From Hoyosella levis (GTDB lineage: Bacteria; Actinomycetota; Actinomycetes; Mycobacteriales; Mycobacteriaceae): a stretch of 64,000 nt of DNA. The notes under the pieces are model-generated. The model was not told where the DNA came from. It saw only the letters and a list, made by a program, of their open reading frames with translations, and did no database searches. A program made the translations under genes and the position numbers. The stretch spans positions 62,001-126,000 of the forward strand of contig NZ_BQYM01000006.1 in assembly GCF_026008515.1 (NCBI RefSeq), in the 5' to 3' direction. Positions 26,379-36,487 of the stretch are shown in pieces (the stretch's first letter is position 1; each line of letters begins with the position of its first letter).

Positions 26379-28454
26379 ATGGTGAAGCTCCAGCCCTTGT
26401 CCCTCTTCGTCAAGCATGACGGCCAGTCCGCCCGCGCTCACGCCACCTGCGTCTACCGGTGCGGCGATGCGTGCTCCAAGGAGATCCCCAACACCTCGAG
26501 CAACGAGTACTTCGGCGATGTGGTGCGCGCGGCGGTGACCCGTCGCCGGGTGCTGCATGGTGGCGCGGTAGCCGCCCTCGGCATCGGCGCCAGCACCGTT
26601 CTTGCCGCTTGCGGAACCAGCGATTCGGCAACGGGAGCACAGGCCAGCGCCTCCCCCACCAGCGGCAATGGCAACGAGCTGCCGCCCCCGCCGCGCGGCC
26701 TGGACTTCGAGCCGGTCCCCCCGAACACCGAGGACGCGGTGCGCGTGCCCAGCGGCTATTCCAGCGATGTGGTGATCCGCTGGGGCGACCCCGTGCTCGA
26801 CGGCGCGCCTGCCTGGGACTTCGCCAACCAGACGGCAGCGGCGCAGGAGCGGCAGTTCGGCTACAACAACGATTTTGCTGGCCTGCTGCCCATCGAGGGC
26901 TCCCCCAACGAGTTCTTGCTCGTGGTCAGCCACGAGTACACCAACGAGCCAGCGATGTTCCCCGGATACAACGAGGAGAACCCCACCGAGGAGCAGGTCC
27001 GCACCGCGTGGGCGGCGCACGGCATCTCGGTGGTCAAGGTCCGCGGCAACACCAGCGATGGACGGCTCGCGCCGGCGGGCTCGGAGTACAACCGGCGCCT
27101 CACCGCCACCTCCGACTTCCGGCTCGTCGGCCCCGCCGCGGGCAGCGACCTCGTTCGCACCAGCGCTGACCCATCGGGCACCACGGTTCGTGGCACGCTG
27201 AACAACTGCGCGGGCGGCGTCACCCCGTGGGGCACCATCCTCTCGGGCGAGGAGAACTTCAACCAGTACTTCGCCAACGCCGACCAGATCACCGAGGAGC
27301 CGGCGGCCACTCGTCTCGCCCGTTATGGCATGCCCGAGGGTGCCTCGCAGCGCGCCTGGGAACGCTTTGATTCGCGCTTCGATGTGACGAGCGAGCCCAA
27401 CGAGCCCAATCGCTTCGGCTATGTCGTGGAGATCGACCCCTGGGATCCCGCCTCCACCCCGGTGAAGCACACCGCGATGGGCCGGTTCAAGCACGAGGGC
27501 GCCACGATCCACGTCACCGACGATGGATCGGTGATCGCCTACATGGGCGATGACGAGCGCTTTGACTACATCTACAAGTTCGTCTCTTCGAAGAAAATCC
27601 AGCAGGGCAACGGCGCCGCCGCGATGCGCCACAACATGACCATCCTCGACGAGGGCACGCTCTACGTCGCGCGCTTCGACGGCAACTCCCCCGCCAGCGA
27701 GTTCGACGGCTCCGGCGCGCTGCCCCAGGACGGCGCGTTCGACGGCACCGGCACCTGGGTCCCGCTGCTGCGCGCCACTGCCGACGGTGCCGAGTCGCTC
27801 GTCGACGGCTTCACCGCCGAGGAGGTCGCGGTGTTCACCCGCCTCGCCGCGGACGAGGCCGGCGCGACCAAGATGGACCGTCCCGAGGACATCGAGGCCA
27901 GCCCCCACACCGGCAAGGTGTACTGCGCCCTGACCAACAACAAGAACCGCGGCGTGGACGACTACGCCGGGGCGGACGAGGCGAACCCCCGCAACGAGAA
28001 CAAGAACGGCCAGGTGCTCGAGATCACCGACGACCACACCGGCACGAGTCTTACCTGGAAGCTTCTCCTGGTGTGCGGCGATCCCGCGACCGCCGACACC
28101 TACTACGGCGGGTTCGACAAGGAACAGGTCTCCCCCATCTCGTGCCCCGACAACGTCGCGTTCGATCCGGACGGCAACCTATGGATCTCCACCGACGGCA
28201 ACGCCCTTGGCGCGAACGACGGGCTGTTCTCCGTGGTGCTCGACGGCCCGCGGCGGGGCGAGACACGTCAGTTCCTGTCGGTGCCGGTCGGGGCGGAGAC
28301 CTGCGGCCCGATCGTCACCGAGGATCGCTACATCGTGTGCGTGCAGCATCCCGGCGAGCTCGATGACGCGACGATCGAGAACCCTGCCTCGCACTGGCCC
28401 GAGGGCGGCGGCGCGCAGCCCCGCTCGGCAGTCGTGGTGGCCTGGAAGGACTAG
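26379..28454 (+). CDS. PhoX-family (DUF839) Tat-exported lipoprotein
   Basis: 691 residues. A long N-terminus leads to the twin-arginine signal TRRRVLHGG (54-62) with lipobox LAAC (Cys 78), so it is probably a Tat-exported lipoprotein. The body is the PhoX/DUF839 beta-propeller: LLVVSHEYTNE, NNCAGGVTPWGTILSGEEN, RFKHEGATIHVTDDGSVIAYMGDD, DRPEDIEASP and CPDNVAFDPDGNLWISTDG. PhoX enzymes are calcium/iron alkaline phosphatases; whether this one hydrolyses phosphate esters is inferred. ATG with AAGGAG 7 nt upstream. Followed by the second REP-like palindrome. Confidence 0.93.
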   Translation: MVKLQPLSLFVKHDGQSARAHATCVYRCGDACSKEIPNTSSNEYFGDVVRAAVTRRRVLHGGAVAALGIGASTVLAACGTSDSATGAQASASPTSGNGNELPPPPRGLDFEPVPPNTEDAVRVPSGYSSDVVIRWGDPVLDGAPAWDFANQTAAAQERQFGYNNDFAGLLPIEGSPNEFLLVVSHEYTNEPAMFPGYNEENPTEEQVRTAWAAHGISVVKVRGNTSDGRLAPAGSEYNRRLTATSDFRLVGPAAGSDLVRTSADPSGTTVRGTLNNCAGGVTPWGTILSGEENFNQYFANADQITEEPAATRLARYGMPEGASQRAWERFDSRFDVTSEPNEPNRFGYVVEIDPWDPASTPVKHTAMGRFKHEGATIHVTDDGSVIAYMGDDERFDYIYKFVSSKKIQQGNGAAAMRHNMTILDEGTLYVARFDGNSPASEFDGSGALPQDGAFDGTGTWVPLLRATADGAESLVDGFTAEEVAVFTRLAADEAGATKMDRPEDIEASPHTGKVYCALTNNKNRGVDDYAGADEANPRNENKNGQVLEITDDHTGTSLTWKLLLVCGDPATADTYYGGFDKEQVSPISCPDNVAFDPDGNLWISTDGNALGANDGLFSVVLDGPRRGETRQFLSVPVGAETCGPIVTEDRYIVCVQHPGELDDATIENPASHWPEGGGAQPRSAVVVAWKD

Positions 28455-28478
28455 CTGCTGCTCTAGCATCGCGGGTCG

Positions 28479-28535
28479 CGAGTGTGCGATCTACGACAGC
28501 TTCTCGCGCTGGAGCTGTCGTTCTTCGCACACTCG
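28479..28535. repeat. REP-like palindromic repeat, copy 2
   Basis: 22-nt arms with a 3-nt internal mismatch: CGAGTGTGCGA (28479-28489) and ACGACAGC pair with GCTGTCGT and TCGCACACTCG (right arm 28514-28535), around a 13-nt loop. The right arm is nearly identical to copy 1 at 21687-21733. It also sits just past a plus-strand stop between convergent genes. Confidence 0.75.
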
Positions 28536-28566
28536 CCGGGCCCCCAAGACGCTGAGACTCCACAGA

Positions 28567-28923
28567 CTATTGCGGTCCCCGCGTCTCCGTGGTGATCGTT
28601 TGGTGGATGGGCAGCCATCCGCTCTCCCCGAAGCACGTGGCGAACGAGGGCATGCCCACGGGCATCCAGGGCCCCTCCACCCGCACGGTGGTGAACCCGT
28701 GGCTGCTTCCCCCGAACTGCGGGAACACCTCGCGCACGCAGTCCATGACAAGCCGGTGCTCACCGAACCCCTCGAAGCACACCGACAAGCCCGCGACTCC
28801 CATCGGAAGCTGATTGCAATTCACCGGCTGGGCCGACGCCGTGGCCGCGCCACCTGCAAGCGCGGCCGCGGTGATCGCCGCGCCGCATGCACCGGTCGCG
28901 AGGGCACGCTGGATCCCCTTCAT
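28567..28923 (-). CDS. Small secreted Cys-containing protein
   Basis: 118 residues. A clear signal peptide ends ASA-QP near residue 31. The mature part has four cysteines (NCNQ, VCFEG, DCVRE, TCFGE), probably two disulfides, and a recognisable GESGWLPIHQTI end. It resembles the small secreted proteins common in mycobacteria-related genera, without known function. The ATG at 28923 is 11 nt after GGAAGG; a TTG one codon earlier has better spacing. Convergent with phoX-like. Confidence 0.75.
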   Translation of the reverse strand: MKGIQRALATGACGAAITAAALAGGAATASAQPVNCNQLPMGVAGLSVCFEGFGEHRLVMDCVREVFPQFGGSSHGFTTVRVEGPWMPVGMPSFATCFGESGWLPIHQTITTETRGPQ

Positions 28924-29050
28924 CAATAATCACACCTTCCGGGTGTCATCGAAACGCTGTCGCCCCCAGGCTTTCCGGGGACGGGTTGATCGTGGCACAC
29001 CAGATGCTCCCTGCCGCCCGTGGTTGGCCGGACTGTGACCTGCTGCCCGG

Positions 29051-30694
29051 CTAGCTGCCAAGCACGAGGGGGGCGAGCTGATCGAAGACGTCGCCGGGGC
29101 CCGGGTTGCTCGGGTGGGTGCGGCCTCCTAGCTGGCGCTGCACGGCCCAGACCGCGTTGAGAGCTGTTGTGACCGCTCCCTCGGCCCACCCGGCGGTGAA
29201 CGAGATGTCATCCCCGGCCAGGTAGATCCCGCGATGCTCCGGCGCCGTGCCGTCCTGCATGAAGTGCGTGAACAGCCGCTGCTGGTACCGGTAGTGGCCC
29301 GGAAGGTTGTTCTTGAAGGCACCCATGAAGTTGGGGTCGTTCTCCCAGGAGACCGTGATCGGCTCGCCGCGGATGTGGGAGGCGATGTCGACGCCTGGGT
29401 AGATGGCCTGCAGCGAGTGCAGCATGAGGCGCACCCGCTCGGGCGGATCGAGCGCCAGCCACTTGAGGGCGTCATCGTTCCAGGTGTAGCTCAGGCATAT
29501 CGTGGCGGGACGGCCCGGCCCGTCCTCGAGGAGATACGTGGCGCGGGTGAGCCGATCGGTGAGGGTCATGCTCATCGCGTGCTGCCCCGTGCCTCGATCG
29601 ATATCGCGCCAGAAGGGGCGATCGACCATCACGAACGTCTTGGAGGATTGCATGTAGTGGCTGCGTTCCATCGCGGACCACATGTCGTGATGGAACAGGC
29701 CCTCGTCGCAGTCGATGCGCACGGACAGCAGCCACGTCTGGCAGGTAACGACGACGGCCGCATAGGACGCTGTGTTGCCGAGCATGTCGGTGATGGCGAT
29801 CTCGCCGTGCTCGTCGCGGTGGATGCGCCGTGCTCCCATCCGTGGACCTCCGGGATGCAGCGTCGCCACCGATGTTCCCGCTGGCCAGTGGGACGAGTGG
29901 TCAGAGGGAAGCTGCCAGATGGCTCGCGGGAGCGCGTCAGCGCCGGCGATGATGCGATGGTGCTCCTCGTCGGCACCGGTGAGGACGACGCGCAGCACCT
30001 CGAGGATGGAATTGGGGAAGTCGGTGTCCCATCCACCGGTGCCGAAGCCCACCTGGCCGAACATCTCCCGGTACCGGAACGGTCGGTCGGCGAACCCAGG
30101 TGAGCGGGCAAGAAACCCGTAGAAGGATTGGTCATCGAGCTCTGTCACCATTGGGTTCCACAGGTCCTTGATGGCCTGGTGATCGCGCTGCGCTATCGCC
30201 GCGCGCAGCGCGTCCCCGTTCGCGGCACGGAGGCATTGCTCCCAGCAACGCGATACCTCATGGAACAGAGGGGGCAGGTCCGCCGCGGTCCGGGCATAGT
30301 GCCGCGCTCCACCGAGCTCGATCACGGTGCTCGGTGTCGCGGGCGCGAGGGGGTTCGGGAAGGGCGCTGTGCGTAGCCCCGCTTGATCGATGTAGTGGAA
30401 CAAGGCGCGGCTCGATCGGGGGAAGCGCATGGCACCAAGATCGGCGGGCGGGGCGTGCGCATCGGGAAACCGTGCGGTGCGCATCCGGCCACCGAGCGTC
30501 GCCGATTCGTAGACCACCGGGCGCGCGCCGAGCTTGAGCAACTCGTGGGCGCAGATGATTCCCGCGAGCCCGCCCCCGATGATGGCGACGGGCGTGCCGT
30601 GGGCATCGCGGGGCAGGCTGCCGAGCCCTGCCGGGTGATCCAGGTAGGTGTCGTAGGAGAACGGGAAGTCGGGCACCAGCATGGACATGCTCAT
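29051..30694 (-). CDS. davB: L-lysine 2-monooxygenase-like flavoprotein (DavB)
   Basis: 547 residues of the flavin amine-oxidase family. FAD motif VAIIGGGLAG (36-45), then ESATLGGR, DLGAMRFP, FHYIDQAGLRT, FPNPLAP, GQVGFGTGGWDTDFPNS, ATCQTWLL-like TCQTWLL, MQSSKTFVMVDRPFW, MTLTDRLTR and THPSNPGPGDVFD. From memory these match Pseudomonas DavB very closely from the N-terminus on (PDFPFSYDTYLDHPAGLGS). DavB converts lysine, FAD and oxygen to 5-aminovaleramide. ATG at 30694 overlaps the davA-like stop (ATGA), so the two are one operon. Tryptophan or phenylalanine 2-monooxygenase is the alternative. Confidence 0.88.
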   Translation of the reverse strand: MSMSMLVPDFPFSYDTYLDHPAGLGSLPRDAHGTPVAIIGGGLAGIICAHELLKLGARPVVYESATLGGRMRTARFPDAHAPPADLGAMRFPRSSRALFHYIDQAGLRTAPFPNPLAPATPSTVIELGGARHYARTAADLPPLFHEVSRCWEQCLRAANGDALRAAIAQRDHQAIKDLWNPMVTELDDQSFYGFLARSPGFADRPFRYREMFGQVGFGTGGWDTDFPNSILEVLRVVLTGADEEHHRIIAGADALPRAIWQLPSDHSSHWPAGTSVATLHPGGPRMGARRIHRDEHGEIAITDMLGNTASYAAVVVTCQTWLLSVRIDCDEGLFHHDMWSAMERSHYMQSSKTFVMVDRPFWRDIDRGTGQHAMSMTLTDRLTRATYLLEDGPGRPATICLSYTWNDDALKWLALDPPERVRLMLHSLQAIYPGVDIASHIRGEPITVSWENDPNFMGAFKNNLPGHYRYQQRLFTHFMQDGTAPEHRGIYLAGDDISFTAGWAEGAVTTALNAVWAVQRQLGGRTHPSNPGPGDVFDQLAPLVLGS

Positions 30695-31452
30695 GGCAAA
30701 TCCTGCAGGTAGGTGTTGACCACTCGCCCCGCGCGAGCAGCGTTGATGTCGATGTCTTGCACGACGAGGTCGGGGTCTGCCCCCGCGAGAACCAGGGTGC
30801 CCAGCGGACCGGTGACCGTGCTGTGCCCGATGAACTCTGGCCGGGCATAGTTCGCATAGGCGATATGCAGCTGATTCTCGATCGACCGGGCGGGAACAAG
30901 CGTCACCGGCACCTGCTCGGACACCTGACCGGGCACTCCTTTGGTCAGGGCGGTGGGCACGCACAGGAGCTCGGCACCGGCACGGGCTGCCGCGCGAGCG
31001 GGCTCGGGGAACTCGATCTCGTAGCACAGCGCAAGACCGATTCGCGCGCCGGCAAGCTCCATTACTCCTGTGGGCTTCCGGCCCGGTTCGAAATTCGCTT
31101 GCTCTGCCGCGCCATAGAGGATCGTCTTGCGGTGATGAAGCAGGGCCGAGCCTCCAGCAAGCAATGTCACTGTGATGAATCTCTGCTGGTTGGCGACCTC
31201 GGGGGTAGACACCACCAGGGCAACCCCAGAATCCGCACTGATACGGGCGGCGGCCTCGCGGAGTCGCTCTCCCTCCGCAGCAAGGCTCGCGGCCCCCTCC
31301 GGCTTGTAGCGCGTGAGCATCAGCTCGGGCGTCACGAGGATGTCCGCATGCAGCTCGGCAGCGCGGTCAGCGAGCGAGCGCAGCATCGCGAGATTCAGCT
31401 CGAGGTCGTCGCTCAACGCCGACGCTGCTACCTGCGCGATCCCGACTCGCAT
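30691..31452 (-). CDS. davA: 5-aminovaleramide amidase-like nitrilase-superfamily enzyme (DavA)
   Basis: 253 residues with the nitrilase triad visible: E43 (TPELML), K109 (HHRKTILY) and C143 (LALCYEIEFPE). The segment CVPTALTKGV and the ENQLHIAYANY stretch match DavA-type amidases. It would hydrolyse 5-aminovaleramide to 5-aminovalerate, the step after DavB. ATG at 31452 with GGGGAGG 6 nt upstream. First gene of a two-gene operon with davB; the reverse of a simple amidase next to unrelated genes, so the pairing supports the function. Confidence 0.88.
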   Translation of the reverse strand: MRVGIAQVAASALSDDLELNLAMLRSLADRAAELHADILVTPELMLTRYKPEGAASLAAEGERLREAAARISADSGVALVVSTPEVANQQRFITVTLLAGGSALLHHRKTILYGAAEQANFEPGRKPTGVMELAGARIGLALCYEIEFPEPARAAARAGAELLCVPTALTKGVPGQVSEQVPVTLVPARSIENQLHIAYANYARPEFIGHSTVTGPLGTLVLAGADPDLVVQDIDINAARAGRVVNTYLQDLP

Positions 31453-31464
31453 GGAGCACCTCCC

Positions 31465-32703
31465 CTACCTATTGTCTGTGATCCGGCTCGTGACCGCGCG
31501 GGAACTCGCCGTCATCATGCGCTCCAGCGGTCCCCTGCCCGCCCAGCGTGACCATGCCATCGCGACCCCAACTGGCACCACCAGGAACAGGATGAACTGG
31601 GTCAGGTCCAGCGTCAGTACATCAAGCACCATCATCATGCCGAGAGCGAGGATGTGGCCGACATAGATGGTCAGCGGCATCCGGCCAACAGCTGCAATGG
31701 GCGCGCTCGCTCGCGGGGCCCAGCGTGCCACCAGCAGGGCCGAGCCGATGAGCAGTACCGCCACTCCCCCGCTGCCGACGATCTCGAAGGTCGTGCCCGA
31801 GTGCGGGTAGTCCACGAGCAGCCAACGCCAATCGGTCGGGTATACCGCGCCAAAGAAGCCCGTGCGCGCCACGTCCTCGAGCAGCTCGGCACCCTGGCCG
31901 GGGGCAAGCTCGTCCATTGACGTGATCAGAGCATCACGGGCACCCGCCATCATCGCGATCGCTGAGCTGCCGTATCCGATCACCGCCAGCACCAGGCCCG
32001 TGACCACGAGCCTCCAGCCGGCATCGCGGCGATCCACGCCCCATCGCCCCACTGACAGCCCCAGCAGGAGGAACGGAACCCACGTCAGGACGGGATACGT
32101 GCCGTCGATGAACGTCATGCGCAGTCCTGCGAGCAATGATGCGGGATCAAGCAGATCGAGCGCGGTCAATGTTCCGCCGATCGTGTCGGTCTGGGGCAGC
32201 ACGTGGGCGCGCAGCACGAACGATGCGATCGGCGCGATGATGGCCCACGCGAGCGCGGTCCCGGCGAGGCGCTGCCAGCTCCACGCCAGCACGGGCAGGG
32301 CCAGGACAAACAACACCGCGTAGGTGACCAGGATGACCAGGACGTGGCTCGGCACGACTGCGAGCAGCATGCCAAGAACCAGGAGAATGGCACCGCGCAC
32401 CGCGATCGACACCCTATCCACGCCTAGCCGCGCCCCGACGTGGACTCTCTCCCCGCCCGAGAGCAGCGCGAGCGACACGCCAGCGAGAACCGCGAACAAG
32501 ATCGACGACCTGCCGCTGAAAACTGCGTTCACCCCGGGGCTGACCGCGAGCATGCCCGTGTGCACAACGATCATGCCCAGCACTGCGATCCCGCGCGCGA
32601 GGTCGATCCCGGTCAGGCGACGGGTGGTACTGCCCACCCTCCCGGCCGGGATAGTGGGTCCTGGAACGCTCATGCGGGGCTCGGCATCTTGGTTGCGTGG
32701 CAT
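31465..32703 (-). CDS. DUF418/acyltransferase-like membrane protein
   Basis: About 412 residues with ten or more hydrophobic segments. The N-terminal RRLTGIDLARGIAVLGMIVVHTG pattern is that of DUF1624/DUF418 heparan-glucosaminide-acetyltransferase-like membrane proteins, which often acylate envelope sugars. GRMPLTIYVGHIL in the last third is the conserved DUF418 segment. Substrate unknown. ATG at 32703 is chosen; ATG at 32739 or 32673 are alternatives, none with a clear ribosome site. It is 12 bp upstream of davA on the same strand, so cotranscription is possible. Confidence 0.82.
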   Translation of the reverse strand: MPRNQDAEPRMSVPGPTIPAGRVGSTTRRLTGIDLARGIAVLGMIVVHTGMLAVSPGVNAVFSGRSSILFAVLAGVSLALLSGGERVHVGARLGVDRVSIAVRGAILLVLGMLLAVVPSHVLVILVTYAVLFVLALPVLAWSWQRLAGTALAWAIIAPIASFVLRAHVLPQTDTIGGTLTALDLLDPASLLAGLRMTFIDGTYPVLTWVPFLLLGLSVGRWGVDRRDAGWRLVVTGLVLAVIGYGSSAIAMMAGARDALITSMDELAPGQGAELLEDVARTGFFGAVYPTDWRWLLVDYPHSGTTFEIVGSGGVAVLLIGSALLVARWAPRASAPIAAVGRMPLTIYVGHILALGMMMVLDVLTLDLTQFILFLVVPVGVAMAWSRWAGRGPLERMMTASSRAVTSRITDNR

Positions 32704-32816
32704 GATCACAACGCTAGGGAAAGCTAGGCCGGGACTCATCGGACCACGGTCGTAATCCTGTATCAGACCCTAGGAGGAGGCCAGCCCCGCTGCGCGTGCT
32801 GCAGCGTTCCAACCGA

Positions 32817-32822
32817 TAGCCT
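32817..32822 (+). promoter_or_regulatory. -10 box of a probable leaderless promoter (SDR gene)
   Basis: TAGCCT followed by exactly 6 nt and the ATG of the SDR gene. Confidence 0.5.
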
Positions 32823-32828
32823 GTAGGA

Positions 32829-33503
32829 ATGCCGACTGCATTGATCACTGGAGCGAGCCGGGGCCTCGGTGCCGCCATTGCCCAGGAGCTCGAGTCCACG
32901 CACCGGATCCTGCTGGGCGGTCGCGACGAAGCAGCCCTACAGCCTTTGGCGGACCACCTGCCCGATGCTGCCCCGTGGACAGTGGACCTCACTGACCGTG
33001 CCGCGGTCTCCGAGGCGGCCAGCGAGCTCGAGTCACTCGACGTGCTGGTGCACAACGCGGGCATGGCCGACATCGGCAGGATCGAGGACACGTCGATGTC
33101 GGTCTGGGAGCGCACGATGGAGGTGAATCTCCTCGCGATCGTGCATCTCACCCAGGAGCTGCTGCCAGCGCTACGGCTTGCTGGCGGGCATGTCGTGCTG
33201 ATCAATTCTGGTGCTGGCTTGCGCGCCAATGCCGGATGGTCCGCCTACGCCGCCTCCAAGTTCGCGCTGCGCGCTTTCGCTGATGCCCTGCGGCTCGAGG
33301 AACCAGCATTGCGCGTGACGTCCGTCTTCCCTGGTCGCATCGATACTGATATGCAGCGGGCGATCGTCGCGAGCGAGGGGCGCGAGTACGAGCCCGATGA
33401 GTTCCTCCGTCCGGCAACGGTCGCGCAGGCCGTGGCCAATGCGATCCGCACTCCGGGGGACGGCCATCCCACCGAGATCGTGCTGCGCCCCAAGCGCAGC
33501 TAG
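32829..33503 (+). CDS. Short-chain dehydrogenase/reductase
   Basis: 224 residues. [19 protein letters not shown] is the NAD(P)-binding TGxxxGxG motif, LVHNAGMAD the NAG motif, and S-x(12)-YAASK the catalytic Ser-Tyr-Lys set ([23 protein letters not shown]). A short classical SDR; the substrate cannot be read. Its stop overlaps the convergent leuS stop by 4 nt. A TAGCCT box 6 nt before the ATG suggests a leaderless message. Confidence 0.93.
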   Translation: MPTALITGASRGLGAAIAQELESTHRILLGGRDEAALQPLADHLPDAAPWTVDLTDRAAVSEAASELESLDVLVHNAGMADIGRIEDTSMSVWERTMEVNLLAIVHLTQELLPALRLAGGHVVLINSGAGLRANAGWSAYAASKFALRAFADALRLEEPALRVTSVFPGRIDTDMQRAIVASEGREYEPDEFLRPATVAQAVANAIRTPGDGHPTEIVLRPKRS

Positions 33504-36376
33504 AGAACCACGTTGACCATCTTCCCGGGAATGACGATGACCTTCCTGGGCTTCTTGTCCTGAAGCGCTGCCGCGATGCGAGGAGCCGCGAGCGCTGCTG
33601 CCTCCACCGTCGCTCGGTCGGCATCCGCGGCCACCGTGATGCGATCGCGAACCTTGCCATTGACCTGGATCGGATACTCGACGGAATCGTCGACCAACCA
33701 CTTCTCATCGGCGATCGGGAACGGGCCATGCGCGAGGGAATCGTCGTGGCCCAGTCGGCTCCACAGCTCCTCCGCGACGTGGGGCGCGAGCGGCGCAAGC
33801 ATCAGCACCAGCGGCTCGACGGCAGCACGGGGCGGTGCATCCGGGCTGTGCTTCGTCAGGTGATTGGTCAGCTCGATCAGCTTTGCCCCAGCCGTGTTCA
33901 TGCGCAGCGCGGCGTAGTCATCGGAGACTCCCGCGATGGTGCGATGCAGGATCCGCTGGGTCTCGTCATCCGGCTCGACGTCTGTGGTCTTGATGCCACC
34001 GGTGCTCTCGTCGATGACGAGCCGCCAAACCCGCTGGAGGAACCGGTGGGCGCCCACCACGTCCTTGGTAGCCCAAGGCCGCGATGCGTCGAGCGGTCCC
34101 ATCGACATCTCGTACATGCGAAGCGTGTCGGCGCCAAAATCCTCCGCGATCTCATCGGGCGTGACCGAGTTCCGGAGGCTCTTGCCCATCTTGCCGTACT
34201 CCTGGTGCACGACGACGGTCTCGCCCGCGGGGTTGGTCCAGGTGAACTGCCCGTCCGATTCGCTAACCTCCTCAGCGGGCACGTAGACGCCACGGTCGTC
34301 GGTGTAGGCGAACGCTTGGATGTAGCCCTGGTTGAACAACCGGCGATAGGGCTCGCTGGAGGTGACATGTCCGAGGTCGTGGAGGACCTTGTGCCAGAAG
34401 CGGGCGTAGAGCAGGTGCAGGACAGCATGCTCCACGCCGCCGACGTAGAGATCCACGCCGCCGGGATCGCGTGGTCCGTGCAGCTCGGGCCGTGGACCGA
34501 CCCAGTACTGCTCGTTCTCCTTCGCGCAGAACTCGACCTCGTTGGCGGGATCGATGTAGCGCATCTGGTACCACGAGCTGCCGGCCCACTGCGGCATGAC
34601 GTTGGTGTCCCGCCGATAGCGCTTGGGGCCGTCGCCGAGGTCGAGCTCCACGTTGACCCAGTCCACCGCCTTTGCCAGCGGCGGGGAGGGCTCGGAGCTG
34701 GCATCGTCGGGGTCGAAGGTGACCGGGGCGTAGTCGGTCAGGTCCGGCAGCTCCACGGGCAGCATCGATTCGGGGAGGGCATGGGTGACCCCATCCTCGT
34801 CATAGACGATGGGAAAGGGCTCGCCCCAGTAGCGCTGCCGGGCGAAGAGCCAGTCGCGCAGCTTGTACTGAACCGTGCCGCGGCCCACGCCCTTGGCCTC
34901 GAGCCAGTCGATGGTCGCCCTCTTCGCGTCCGCGACCGCGAGGCCATTGATGTCGAGGCCAGAGTCATTGGCCGAGTTGATGGCCTCGCCATCCCCGGTG
35001 AATGCCTCCCCCTCGGGCGGAGCCTGCTGCCCGCGCGGAGCGACGACGGGAACGATGTCGAGCCCGAGGACGGTCGCGAACTCGTGGTCGCGGTCATCGT
35101 GGGCGGGCACGGCCATGATCGCACCGGTGCCATAGCCAGTGAGCACGTAGTCGGCGATGAACACCGGGATGCGATGGCCGTTGACCGGATTGATCGCATG
35201 GGAGCCGACGAAGACACCCGTCTTCTCCTTGCTCTCCTGCCGCTCGAGGTCGGACTTGGACGCTATCGAAGCGCGGTACGCGGCGATGGCGTCGCGAGGA
35301 GTGCCCGCTCCCCCGGTCCAGCGAGGATCAGTTCCGGCGGGCCAGGCATCGGCGGCGAGGGTGTCAACAAGGGCATGCTCGGGAGCCAGCACCATGTAGG
35401 TCGCGCCAAAGAGCGTGTCGGGCCGGGTGGTGAAGACCTCGATCCCGGCGTCGGTCTCGGTGGCGAACCGGACGGTGGCCCCGCGGGAGCGACCGATCCA
35501 GTTCCGCTGCATCGTCTTGACCTTCTCCGGCCAGTCCAGATCGTCGAGGTCGTCGAGCAGGCGGTCCGCGTAGGAAGTGATCCGCATCATCCACTGGCTG
35601 AGGTGCTTGCGGAACACGGGGTAGTTGCCGCGCTCGCTCTTGCCGTCAGCGGTGACCTCCTCGTTGGCGAGGACGGTGCCCAGCCCGGGGCACCAGTTGA
35701 CCATCGCATTGGAGTGATAGACGAGGCGGTACTGCTCGAGCACCTGTTCGCGGTCACCATGAGAGAGCTCTGACCAGGCCTGATCACCGGGCACCTGCCG
35801 GGCACCTGACTCGAACTCGGCGATAAGCTCGTCGATCCGGCGTGCCCGGCAGAGCTCGGGGTCGAACCAGGCGTTGTAGATCTGCAGGAAGATCCACTGC
35901 GTCCACTTGTAGAAGCTCGCATCAGTGGTCGCGACACGGCGCCGCTCATCGTGCCCGAGGCCCAGGCGGCGGATCTGCGCGAGATAGCGCTCGATGTTCG
36001 CCTCGGTAGTGGTGCGGGGGTGCGTGCCCGTCTGCACGGCGTATTGCTCAGCAGGCAGGCCGAAGCTATCGAAGCCCATGGTGTGCAGGACATTGTGGCC
36101 CTGCATGCGGTGGAACCGGGCATATACATCAGTGGCGATGAATCCGAGGGGGTGGCCGACGTGCAGTCCCGCGCCGGAGGGGTACGGGAACATGTCAAGG
36201 ACGAAGAGTTTGTCCGCCGGAACGTCCCCCGCGAGCGGCCCGGTGGGGTTCGGCGCATCGAAGGTGCCCTGGGTGCTCCATTCGTTCTGCCAGCGACGTT
36301 CTAGCTCGCCCGCGAGCTCCGCCGTGTAGCGATGCTGGGGCGTCTTGTCACTTGGGGCTGTGGACGACTGAGTCAC
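33500..36376 (-). CDS. leuS: Leucyl-tRNA synthetase
   Basis: 958 residues, class I synthetase. HIGH-type motif HVGHPLGF (about 72-79) and KMSKS-type [15 protein letters not shown] are present, along with the editing domain ([37 protein letters not shown]) and the C-terminal anticodon-binding and QVNGKVRD regions. GTG start with GAGGT upstream. No T-box structure is visible in the short upstream region. Divergent from the SdpI-like gene. Confidence 0.98.
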   Translation of the reverse strand: MTQSSTAPSDKTPQHRYTAELAGELERRWQNEWSTQGTFDAPNPTGPLAGDVPADKLFVLDMFPYPSGAGLHVGHPLGFIATDVYARFHRMQGHNVLHTMGFDSFGLPAEQYAVQTGTHPRTTTEANIERYLAQIRRLGLGHDERRRVATTDASFYKWTQWIFLQIYNAWFDPELCRARRIDELIAEFESGARQVPGDQAWSELSHGDREQVLEQYRLVYHSNAMVNWCPGLGTVLANEEVTADGKSERGNYPVFRKHLSQWMMRITSYADRLLDDLDDLDWPEKVKTMQRNWIGRSRGATVRFATETDAGIEVFTTRPDTLFGATYMVLAPEHALVDTLAADAWPAGTDPRWTGGAGTPRDAIAAYRASIASKSDLERQESKEKTGVFVGSHAINPVNGHRIPVFIADYVLTGYGTGAIMAVPAHDDRDHEFATVLGLDIVPVVAPRGQQAPPEGEAFTGDGEAINSANDSGLDINGLAVADAKRATIDWLEAKGVGRGTVQYKLRDWLFARQRYWGEPFPIVYDEDGVTHALPESMLPVELPDLTDYAPVTFDPDDASSEPSPPLAKAVDWVNVELDLGDGPKRYRRDTNVMPQWAGSSWYQMRYIDPANEVEFCAKENEQYWVGPRPELHGPRDPGGVDLYVGGVEHAVLHLLYARFWHKVLHDLGHVTSSEPYRRLFNQGYIQAFAYTDDRGVYVPAEEVSESDGQFTWTNPAGETVVVHQEYGKMGKSLRNSVTPDEIAEDFGADTLRMYEMSMGPLDASRPWATKDVVGAHRFLQRVWRLVIDESTGGIKTTDVEPDDETQRILHRTIAGVSDDYAALRMNTAGAKLIELTNHLTKHSPDAPPRAAVEPLVLMLAPLAPHVAEELWSRLGHDDSLAHGPFPIADEKWLVDDSVEYPIQVNGKVRDRITVAADADRATVEAAALAAPRIAAALQDKKPRKVIVIPGKMVNVVL

Positions 36377-36487
36377 GGTGGGCTTCTACCTCAATGTTCG
36401 ACGTAAGTGCGAGACGGGTCGGCGCTGGGCCTACCGGGGGCGCGCCGACAGGTGTCCAGGATAGTCGCAGCCGGGACCGATTCATCG

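Noticed and set aside
26349-28037. Minus-strand open frame (about 562 codons)
   Set aside because: Antisense to the PhoX-like gene; Val/Gly/His-rich translation without motifs.
30691-31452. Indole-3-acetamide (auxin) pathway with the flavin oxidase
   Set aside because: The flavoprotein resembles lysine 2-monooxygenase (DavB) along its whole length and the amidase is nitrilase-type like DavA, not an amidase-signature IaaH.
33728-35773. Long plus-strand open frame (about 681 codons)
   Set aside because: Antisense to leuS, without any family motif; explained by high-GC codon structure.
36377-36487. T-box leader for leuS
   Set aside because: The divergent gap is too short and has no T-box core or specifier-loop structure.
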